A stretch of 8,836 nt of DNA, taken from an uncultured Clostridiaceae bacterium (GTDB lineage Bacteria > Bacillota > Clostridia > Lachnospirales > Lachnospiraceae). Both the position numbers and the translations under genes were made by a program. Under the pieces are notes generated by a model, which was given only the letters and a program-made list of their open reading frames with translations, ran no database searches and was not told the DNA's origin. Shown in pieces: positions 1 to 4,998 of this stretch; within the stretch, counting starts at the first letter, position 1, and each line of letters begins with the position of its first letter. Location of the stretch: the NCBI GenBank assembly GCA_902477765.1, contig CABSIM010000063.1:1-8836 (forward strand), given 5' to 3'.

Positions 1-199
1 CGGGAAAGCATGTGTCCGGAGACAGCAAGATGGCGGGAAGCCTGGAAGAGGCGATTCTCTGGGCAGCGATCAGATCCGTGCCCATGGGCAGCTGAGGACC
101 ATAAATCTCACAGGCACCAGTGGGAATGATTACAACCGGATCTTTTTCCAGACGTTTTAAATATTGTTTTCCGCTCATCTTTCTGATATAATTTGTCAT
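1..199 (-). CDS. Creatininase-family amidohydrolase, N-terminal part (runs off the left edge)
   Basis: Only the first 66 residues are in the window; the gene continues leftwards. The start ATG (complement of 197-199) follows an AGGAG Shine-Dalgarno (complement of 208-212) at 8 nt spacing. Residues 21-42 read PVVIIPTGACEIYGPQLPMG followed by TD, the first strand and metal-site loop of the creatininase / creatinine amidohydrolase fold (COG1402), whose usual form is GSxEQHGPHLPxxxD. Members are Zn/Mn-dependent hydrolases of cyclic amides or related ring compounds (creatinine, formamidopyrimidines, 3-dehydro-scyllo-inosose). Glu31 and Asp42 match metal ligands, but the position normally occupied by a ligand His holds Tyr33. 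This may mark a subfamily with another substrate, so creatinine itself should not be assumed. There is no signal peptide, so the enzyme is probably cytoplasmic. It diverges from a LysR-type regulator gene, and a CRE lies in its leader, which suggests a catabolic role. The family call is fairly secure; the substrate is unknown. Confidence 0.8.
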   Translation of the reverse strand, partial: MTNYIRKMSGKQYLKRLEKDPVVIIPTGACEIYGPQLPMGTDLIAAQRIASSRLPAILLSPDTCFP

Positions 200-226
200 A
201 ATTTCAGCTCCTTTTACACAATTCAC

Positions 227-239
227 CCGTATTTTACGG
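227..239 (-). other. Small perfect hairpin in the creatininase leader
   Basis: CCGTA-TTT-TACGG forms a 5-bp perfect stem with a 3-base loop. In the leftward transcript it ends 14 nt before the Shine-Dalgarno site. It has no following U-tract on that strand, so it is not a terminator. It could modulate translation or mRNA stability, or be chance. Confidence 0.35.
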
Positions 240-313
240 CAGGTTTTTCTTAATTCAGAAACTTTCCCATTTTTTCAGGAAGGCGAGGTTTATGAGTATT
301 TTTTCATTTTATC

Positions 314-327
314 AGAAAGCGCTTTCA
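314..327. promoter_or_regulatory. Catabolite-responsive element (CcpA-type operator)
   Basis: AGAAAGCGCTTTCA contains the 12-base perfect palindrome GAAAGCGCTTTC with a central CG. It differs from the ideal Gram-positive cre TGAAAGCGCTTTCA only in the first base. It lies from about +4 to +17 of the predicted leftward transcript, a position where CcpA commonly blocks early transcription. The inferred role is carbon catabolite repression of the creatininase-family operon. Another LacI-family repressor with a CG-centred palindrome is the main alternative. Confidence 0.6.
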
Positions 328-337
328 TTTAGCTGAA

Positions 338-366
338 ATTCTATCACAGTGTCTGGATTGTGTAAA
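338..366 (-). promoter_or_regulatory. Sigma-A promoter for the creatininase-family gene
   Basis: Read on the minus strand, TTTACA (complement of 361-366), a 17 nt spacer and TAGAAT (complement of 338-343) form a near-consensus sigma-A promoter. A TG one base upstream of the -10 makes it an extended -10. The predicted start near 330-331 leaves an untranslated leader of about 130 nt. A second, weaker extended -10 (TGATAAAAT, complement of 306-314) lies downstream with a poor -35. No equally good promoter for the divergent LysR gene was found. Confidence 0.6.
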
Positions 367-454
367 ATGATGAAAACGAATGGCATGATGCGAAAAAAGT
401 GTGGATTCTGCACAGGACATTCTGCACGGGACAGAAAGACAGGATGGTGAAATT

Positions 455-1348
455 ATGAATCTGGAAAATATCAAATGCTTTATCAGTCTGGCGGAATGCC
501 TGAATTTTACCAAGGCGGCTGAAAAAGAACATATCACCCAGACTTCCATGAGCCGCAAAATCGGCAGCCTGGAACAGGAACTGAATGTGCCGCTTTTTTA
601 CAGAGATAACAGACAGGTGGAACTGACGGGAGCCGGAAAAGAATTTTATGTACGGGCTGTAAAGATGATGGAGTATTATGACCACACGGTCAGCAATATC
701 CAGAATATTCACAATGGATTTACCAAAGAGCTGAAAATCGGGGTGGGAATTTACGAACATAAGCTGTTAAGCCCGTTTCTGAACCGGTTTGTAAAAGAAT
801 ATCCGCAGACGCGCATCAGCTGTATGCAGTTCCGGTACTATCCATTGCTGGAGCAGTTCCGGCAGAATCTTTTAGATGTGATTTTTACCAGTGATCAGTT
901 CCTGGGGGAACTGACGGAAGAAAATATAAGAAAGCATCTGATCAGCAATGAAAACTGGAAGGTCGGCATCCACCGGACCAGCCCTCTGGCAGACCTTCCG
1001 TCCCTGTCTCATGATTCCCTGAAAGATGAACTCCTTATTACCATGAATGAAGGCAGCGTATCGCAGATCCTGGACTATTACAGGAATTCCTTTACCCTCA
1101 GGGATGCCACATATGTAAACTCATATGAGACAAAGATCATGATGATAAATGCTGGACTGGGAGTAGGATTTTTTCCGGCTTTCGTAGATCTGGAAAATTA
1201 TAGAAACATTGTGCTGAAATCCTGTTCCTTCTCCTACCGGCCGAGACAGTTCTACATCGTTTTCAGAGAAGACAATCCCAGCCAGTATGTGCACCGGTTT
1301 GTGGAGGAATACTGCAGATTTCATCAGATTCCCGTCAGCGATTCTTAA
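455..1348 (+). CDS. LysR-family transcriptional regulator
   Basis: A 297 aa protein, the usual LysR length. Residues 1-62 are the classic N-terminal winged helix-turn-helix: MNLENIKCFISLAEC, then NFTKAAEKEHITQTSMSRKI (recognition helix about 28-37), then LEQELNVPLFYRDNR and LTGAGKEF. Residues of about 88-297 form the periplasmic-binding-like effector domain, starting KELKIGVGIYEHKLLSPFLNRF in style. The frame is open further upstream to a GTG at 401, but the ATG at 455 is chosen because LysR proteins begin exactly with this MNLxxIKxFI pattern and because AGGA (441-444) is spaced 10 nt from it. The gene diverges from the creatininase-family gene, the standard arrangement for a LysR protein controlling its neighbour and itself. 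The effector is unknown. Family assignment is secure; the regulatory target is inferred from position. Confidence 0.93.
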   Translation: MNLENIKCFISLAECLNFTKAAEKEHITQTSMSRKIGSLEQELNVPLFYRDNRQVELTGAGKEFYVRAVKMMEYYDHTVSNIQNIHNGFTKELKIGVGIYEHKLLSPFLNRFVKEYPQTRISCMQFRYYPLLEQFRQNLLDVIFTSDQFLGELTEENIRKHLISNENWKVGIHRTSPLADLPSLSHDSLKDELLITMNEGSVSQILDYYRNSFTLRDATYVNSYETKIMMINAGLGVGFFPAFVDLENYRNIVLKSCSFSYRPRQFYIVFREDNPSQYVHRFVEEYCRFHQIPVSDS

Positions 1349-1369
1349 ATTCAGAACACCTTTTCTGGT

Positions 1370-1397
1370 GCCGCGCAGAAAATGCGCGGCATTTTTT
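1370..1397 (+). terminator. Rho-independent terminator of the LysR gene
   Basis: GCCGCGC (1370-1376) and GCGCGGC (1384-1390) make a 7-bp GC-only stem, extendable by one A-T pair, around a short A-rich loop. ATTTTTT follows directly (1391-1397). The stem begins 21 bases after the LysR stop. A small CACC/GGTG hairpin (1357-1370) overlaps it. Read leftwards the stem lacks a U-tract, so it serves the LysR gene rather than the convergent gene. Confidence 0.88.
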
Positions 1398-1414
1398 GAA
1401 GGCAGGTGAATACA

Positions 1415-2143
1415 TCATTCATTCCCGGAAAGGGCGGGACCGTCCTCAATGTGATAGGGACAGTGGTTCTTCAGGCACTGCCTGTTCTCAGGAGAAAAGC
1501 TGCAGAGAATTCTGTCAGGCAGCTCCATTTCAATGCCGAACTGTTCCTTCACGAAAGAAACAGCTTCCAAAGCGGCGGTGAAAGAATTGCGCTTGCAGCA
1601 TCTGGGACCGCCCAGCATGGCAATATGATGCAGTGCCCGGGACGTCATCAGATTGCAGAGGCGCCAGGATTTTCCGGTCAGAGGTGTGGCCTTTGTGACT
1701 ATGCTGATGAACATGCCGGTGCTGACAGCAGCGCCGCAGCATCCCCAGAGTCCGCAGGAGCCGCCGGGATACTGGCTTCCCCGTTCTTTCATCTCATTGA
1801 GGGCCTGTTCCAGATCAATTTCTCCTCCGCAGTTGTGAAAAGCGGTAAGAAGTGCGGCTCCCACCAGAATATGATGTTCGGGCCCATGCATGTAAATGTA
1901 GGGATCCTCCATGATCTCCTGCATGATCTGCACAGGATTTCCGGAAGTGGTGCTGAGGCAGTACTCCATAATGGTCCGGATTCCTTTTTCTGCGTGGCAG
2001 TGGTCACAGACATAGTGGCCGTCTTCGCAGCTGGCGTGTGACCTGAATTTCCGGTGACAGATGGAACATTCCAGCTCCCGGGCTGTTTCAGAATAAATCA
2101 GCGGTTTCCCGCAGATGAGGCATGCGCCTTCTCCTCGTGTCAT
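1415..2143 (-). CDS. Cysteine-rich DUF5714-type protein
   Basis: A 242 aa soluble protein with 18 cysteines. The N-terminal 50 residues carry CxxC pairs C8/C11, C26/C29 and C46/C49 plus C39, in a treble-clef or rubredoxin-like zinc/iron-binding pattern. The core (about 55-231) has C130 with the C135-C136 pair in GGSCGLWGCCGAA, an ITKATPL-like stretch (VTKATPL, 149-155), the C182-C183 pair in GGPRCCKRNS, and a C-terminal C214/C223/C228 group. I recognise this layout as the DUF5714 family of clostridia and methanogens; its function is unknown to me. The start ATG (complement of 2141-2143) has an AAAGGAGA Shine-Dalgarno at about 6 nt spacing. The gene converges on the LysR gene and diverges from the nucleotidyltransferase operon, so it is its own transcription unit. 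There are no membrane segments or signal peptide. Metal or Fe-S binding is an inference from the cysteines. Confidence 0.8.
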   Translation of the reverse strand: MTRGEGACLICGKPLIYSETARELECSICHRKFRSHASCEDGHYVCDHCHAEKGIRTIMEYCLSTTSGNPVQIMQEIMEDPYIYMHGPEHHILVGAALLTAFHNCGGEIDLEQALNEMKERGSQYPGGSCGLWGCCGAAVSTGMFISIVTKATPLTGKSWRLCNLMTSRALHHIAMLGGPRCCKRNSFTAALEAVSFVKEQFGIEMELPDRILCSFSPENRQCLKNHCPYHIEDGPALSGNE

Positions 2144-2193
2144 GACAGTCTCCTTTCAGAAATTTATTTCGGTTCCAGCATTCAATAGAAACA

Positions 2194-2202
2194 ACTATAC
2201 CA
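2194..2202 (-). promoter_or_regulatory. Possible extended -10 promoter for the DUF5714-type gene
   Basis: On the minus strand TGGTATAGT (complement of 2194-2202) matches an extended -10 element, with TATAGT as the hexamer. The -35 region at 17 nt is poor (TGGTAA). The position would give a leader of roughly 45 nt ending at the AAAGGAGA site. The call is tentative because only the -10 is good. Confidence 0.35.
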
Positions 2203-2312
2203 TAAAGGAAACGGATTTACCACAGGAAAAAATGAAGCAGAAGTCATCTGCCGGAAACAGGGAATTCCAGAGGTGCCTGACAGACTTTACAGAGACGGGA
2301 AAGGGAGAGGAA

Positions 2313-2341
2313 TTGAAAAGAATGCGGCCATGTGGTAGAAT
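2313..2341 (+). promoter_or_regulatory. Sigma-A promoter for the nucleotidyltransferase-MBL operon
   Basis: TTGAAA (2313-2318), a 17 nt spacer and TAGAAT (2336-2341), with TG one base upstream of the -10, give a near-consensus promoter. Transcription would start near 2348, about 40 nt before the ATG. The position is just upstream of a strong GGGAGG Shine-Dalgarno and supports the ATG at 2388 over any upstream start. Confidence 0.65.
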
Positions 2342-2387
2342 GACAGAAGAAATAAAACCAGACGACAGGATTGTGGGAGGTAAAAAT

Positions 2388-3311
2388 ATGAAGAAAACAG
2401 CCCTTGTCATTATGGCCGCCGGAATCGGAAGCCGGTTTGGCGGCGGAATCAAACAGCTGGAACCGGTGGGACCCAATGGGGAAATCATCATGGACTATTC
2501 CATTCATGATGCTCTGGAGGCCGGCTTTGACAAGATCGTATTCATTATCAGAAAGGATCTGGAAAAGGATTTCAGGGAGATCATCGGAAACCGGATTGAA
2601 AAAATCGCACCGGTGGAGTATGCATTCCAGGAACTGGAAGACCTGCCGGAAGGATTCTCCGTTCCGGAAGGAAGAAAGAAACCGTGGGGTACCGGCCAGG
2701 CTGTGCTGGCAGCAAGACATGTGATTCATGAACCGTTCCTTGTGATCAACGCAGATGATTATTACGGAAAAGAAGGATTCCGCAGAATCCATGATTATAT
2801 GGTCAGCGAAATGAAAGAGGACGGAGATTCCTATGACATGTGCATGGCCGGATTTATACTGTCCAATACGCTCAGTGAGAACGGCGGCGTGACCAGAGGA
2901 GTCTGCACGGTAAACAGCAGCGGTTACCTGGAAAAAGTGACGGAAACATACAATATCTTTAAAGGCGCGGATGGAATGCATGCATCCGACAACGACGGAA
3001 ATCCGGTTCATGTGGAGGCCGGTCAGCATGTTTCCATGAACATGTTCGGACTTCCGGCTGCTTTCATAAAAGAACTGGAGGCCGGTTTCCCGGAATTCCT
3101 GAAACAGATAAAGGAAGGGGATATCAAGGCAGAATATCTTCTTCCCACCATCATTGACCAGTGCATCCGTTCGGGCAAAGCCTCCGTGCGTATACTGGAG
3201 ACTCCGGACAAGTGGTTTGGCGTTACTTATAAGGAGGATAAACCGGCGGTGGTAAATTCCATCCGTCAGCTGGTGGAAGCCGGCGTATACCCGGAGAAGC
3301 TGTTTTCATAG
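2388..3311 (+). CDS. Sugar-phosphate-type nucleotidyltransferase (NTP transferase domain)
   Basis: A 307 aa protein with the GT-A-like nucleotidyltransferase fold of the COG1208/NTP_transferase superfamily. Such enzymes join NTP and a sugar or polyol phosphate to give an NDP-activated product and pyrophosphate. The N-terminal nucleotide-binding loop is AAGIGSRFGGGIKQLEPVG (residues 10-28) with Lys22 as the conserved pyrophosphate-contacting lysine. PWGTGQA (99-105) is the substrate-side GTG loop, NADDYYG (121-127) carries the Mg-binding aspartate, and the C-terminal WFGVTYKEDKP (276-286) suggests one distinct subfamily. There is no left-handed beta-helix domain, so no acyltransferase half. 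The ATG at 2388 follows GGGAGG (2375-2380) at 7 nt; the frame is open back to 2115, but that stretch holds the promoter and overlaps the divergent gene. It forms an operon with the MBL-fold gene 20 bp downstream. The exact substrate cannot be read from the sequence. Confidence 0.85.
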   Translation: MKKTALVIMAAGIGSRFGGGIKQLEPVGPNGEIIMDYSIHDALEAGFDKIVFIIRKDLEKDFREIIGNRIEKIAPVEYAFQELEDLPEGFSVPEGRKKPWGTGQAVLAARHVIHEPFLVINADDYYGKEGFRRIHDYMVSEMKEDGDSYDMCMAGFILSNTLSENGGVTRGVCTVNSSGYLEKVTETYNIFKGADGMHASDNDGNPVHVEAGQHVSMNMFGLPAAFIKELEAGFPEFLKQIKEGDIKAEYLLPTIIDQCIRSGKASVRILETPDKWFGVTYKEDKPAVVNSIRQLVEAGVYPEKLFS

Positions 3312-3331
3312 TCGGGGAGAGTGGAAATCAT

Positions 3332-4156
3332 ATGAAGATTACATGCCTTGTGGAAAATACCTGCGGCCGTGAGGGACTCGGCTGTGAACATGGCCTGAGT
3401 TTTTTTGTGGAAACGGACAGACGCCGTCTCCTGTTTGACATGGGAGCCGGTCCGCTGTTTCATGAAAATGCCGAAAAGCTGGGCATTGATCTGACCGAAA
3501 CAGATCTGGCATTTCTGTCACACGGACATGCTGATCATGGAGGCGGCCTCAGAGAATTTCTGTCCGTCAATTCCCGAGCGCCCGTGTATATAAAGAAAGA
3601 GGCATTCGGAATTTACTGTTCAGAAAAGGCAGATGGATGCCGGGAAATCGGGCTGGACAGAGGGCTTCTGCGGCATCCTCAGGTCCGGCTGGTGGAAGAA
3701 GAAAAGTATGCACCGGAAGATGGAATTCTTCTGTTTTCAGGAGTCACAGGACGCAGGATGTTTCCGGAATCCAACAGGAACCTGAAAGAAATGACGGAGC
3801 ATGGGCTGGAACCGGATCGGTTCCTTCATGAGCAGAATCTGCTTCTTACGGAAAAAGGAAAGACGGTTCTGTTTGCAGGCTGCGCTCACAACGGGATCCT
3901 GAATATTCTGGACCGGTGCCGGGAAGCGGCAGGAAAGATTCCGGATGTGGTGATCGGAGGCTTTCATCTGAACAGTCCCACAGTGGGAGCGGTGGAGGAC
4001 GGGTACATCCGGAAACTGGCAGATGAGCTGTCCGCATATGACTGTACATTTTATACTTGTCACTGCACAGGAGAAAAGGCCCTGTCAGGACTCAGAGAGA
4101 TTCTCGGAGAAAAAATGAAAGGAATCCGCACAGGAGATACCCTGGTAATTGAATAA
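3332..4156 (+). CDS. MBL-fold metallohydrolase, COG1237 (dihydropterin-synthase-like) group
   Basis: A 274 aa metallo-beta-lactamase-fold protein. The metal motif is SHGHADHGGG with His64, His66, Asp68 and His69. Further ligand candidates are His186 in AGCAHNGILNIL, His212 in GGFHL, and His244 in the terminal CHCTGEKA motif. This motif set (GCAHxG, GGFHL, HCTG) is that of the COG1237 group, whose archaeal members include the 7,8-dihydropterin-6-yl-methyl aminobenzene phosphate synthase used for methanopterin. Bacterial members have no settled function, and methanopterin synthesis is not expected here. The protein is cytoplasmic, with no signal peptide. The ATG follows GGGGAG (3314-3319), and GTGGA (3321-3325) lies closer at 6 nt. 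It is 20 bp behind the nucleotidyltransferase and presumably cotranscribed. Whether the two act in one pathway is an inference from this spacing only. Confidence 0.88.
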   Translation: MKITCLVENTCGREGLGCEHGLSFFVETDRRRLLFDMGAGPLFHENAEKLGIDLTETDLAFLSHGHADHGGGLREFLSVNSRAPVYIKKEAFGIYCSEKADGCREIGLDRGLLRHPQVRLVEEEKYAPEDGILLFSGVTGRRMFPESNRNLKEMTEHGLEPDRFLHEQNLLLTEKGKTVLFAGCAHNGILNILDRCREAAGKIPDVVIGGFHLNSPTVGAVEDGYIRKLADELSAYDCTFYTCHCTGEKALSGLREILGEKMKGIRTGDTLVIE

Positions 4157-4162
4157 TTTACA

Positions 4163-4189
4163 GGGAACAGTGACTTCCCGTTTCTTTCT
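4163..4189 (+). terminator. Weak possible terminator after the MBL-fold gene
   Basis: GGGAA (4163-4167) and TTCCC (4175-4179) form a 5-bp stem with a 7-base loop, followed by GTTTCTTTCT. It lies just past the stop codon and before the next gene. The stem is short and the T-tract interrupted, so it may only partly stop transcription. Confidence 0.4.
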
Positions 4190-4237
4190 GCATATCATGG
4201 TTCTATATACATGATGTGGAAAGGAACGGGATTTTTT

Positions 4238-4912
4238 ATGCAGAAAATTTACAGAGGCTATCCCCTGTACGGCAGGATTCCGGATGTGACAGGAACCGGA
4301 ATGGACGAAGACATGACTTTCTATGGAAGGACAGGGGAAACTGCAGAACAGACAGTTGAAACCGCGTCAGAGCCGGCAGCTTCTTCTGGCAGACAGAACA
4401 TGCAGGGAGAAATGGCATACGAAGCGGCTGATTTAAAGGAAGTACCGGCTCCCGGAGAATCTGTGGTCCGTCAGGAAGCACAGGGGATCAGAGATGAGGC
4501 GTGGAAAGAGACGGGAGTGAATCTGGATCTGATCTACGGGTCAGAGCCGGATCAGACCGTTCAGGATACAGGGACAGGAGCAGCCGCGTCGGAACCGTAC
4601 ATGGTATACCGGAAAGACAGTCAGCCCGGAGAGGAACGTGTGCATTCCACGGAAATGGAACTGGATTATTTCAAAAGTCTCTATCCGGCATCGATGAAAA
4701 AAAGACAGGTGCTGGTGGATGAAGTCTGCGACCGCATGGACTATGCGGGAAGTCCCATATATGATGAATATCCTGACCGGATTTCCGTAACCAGGATGCG
4801 GGACCATATCTGCAGAAATGCCGGAGAGCAGGGAATGGGAGAAGAGCAGGATCTGACGCAGGTACTGCTGGTAAATGAAATCGGACGGCGCCGTATCCTG
4901 AGAAAAAATTAA
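4238..4912 (+). CDS. Hypothetical protein with a Lachnospiraceae-type C-terminal domain
   Basis: A 224 aa acidic soluble protein of unknown function. Residues 1-20 (MQKIYRGYPLYGRIPDV...) are followed by a long low-complexity stretch rich in Glu, Ala, Thr, Gly and Gln (about 20-135), probably disordered. A compact helical domain follows (about 140-224) with YFKSLYPASMKKRQVLVDEV, then CDRMDYAGSPIYDEYPDR (164-181) and VLLVNEIGRRR near the end. I recognise this C-terminal pattern as recurrent in uncharacterised proteins of Lachnospiraceae, where ECDRMEY..S.MYDEYPD-like forms are common; no biochemical role is known to me. The ATG at 4238 is preferred over ATGs at 4211/4214 because GGAAAGGAACGGG (4218-4230) precedes it; the earlier ATGs lack a ribosome site. 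It is followed after 86 bp by the 824 aa membrane protein, which has its own promoter candidate. A functional link between them is only suggested by adjacency. Confidence 0.75.
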   Translation: MQKIYRGYPLYGRIPDVTGTGMDEDMTFYGRTGETAEQTVETASEPAASSGRQNMQGEMAYEAADLKEVPAPGESVVRQEAQGIRDEAWKETGVNLDLIYGSEPDQTVQDTGTGAAASEPYMVYRKDSQPGEERVHSTEMELDYFKSLYPASMKKRQVLVDEVCDRMDYAGSPIYDEYPDRISVTRMRDHICRNAGEQGMGEEQDLTQVLLVNEIGRRRILRKN

Positions 4913-4933
4913 GGAAATTGAAAGAAGATTAAG

Positions 4934-4962
4934 TTGCAGCAGATCGGGCAACCATATACAAT
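4934..4962 (+). promoter_or_regulatory. Sigma-A promoter for the membrane-anchored protein gene
   Basis: TTGCAG (4934-4939), a 17 nt spacer and TACAAT (4957-4962) match the sigma-A consensus well. Transcription would start near 4969, about 30 nt before the ATG at 4999. It would allow the 824 aa protein to be expressed apart from the upstream 224 aa gene. Confidence 0.55.
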
Positions 4963-4998
4963 AGAAAAAAACTGATACATAAGAGGGATTTGGAATAT

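Noticed and set aside
401..454. In-frame upstream extension of the LysR gene from a GTG
   Set aside because: The added 18 residues do not resemble any LysR N-terminus, and the ATG at 455 begins the canonical domain with a ribosome site in front.
1406..2041. 211 aa plus-strand open frame
   Set aside because: It is antisense to the DUF5714-type gene, which has a clear ribosome site and conserved motifs; the plus-strand translation is compositionally odd and matches nothing.
2206..2219. CRE-like sequence around GGAAACGGATTTA upstream of the nucleotidyltransferase
   Set aside because: Two mismatches at constrained positions and no symmetry, unlike the site at 314-327.
2115..2387. 91-codon in-frame extension upstream of the nucleotidyltransferase
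   Set aside because: It overlaps the start of the divergent gene, contains the -35/-10 promoter and GGGAGG site, and has no family resemblance.
2244..3029. 261 aa minus-strand open frame
   Set aside because: It lies antisense to the nucleotidyltransferase gene and crosses its promoter; no recognisable motif.
4181..4211. Promoter upstream of the 224 aa gene (TATATA/TATACA near 4204-4211)
   Set aside because: The -10-like sequence is acceptable but no -35 resembling TTGACA is found at the right distance; too weak to list.
4211..4237. Earlier ATG starts for the 224 aa protein
   Set aside because: No Shine-Dalgarno lies upstream of 4211 or 4214, and the purine-rich site at 4218-4230 falls between them and the chosen ATG.
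4990..4998. TTG start for the 824 aa protein
   Set aside because: The AGAGGG site ends only 3 bases before it, too close for use; the ATG at 4999 is properly spaced.
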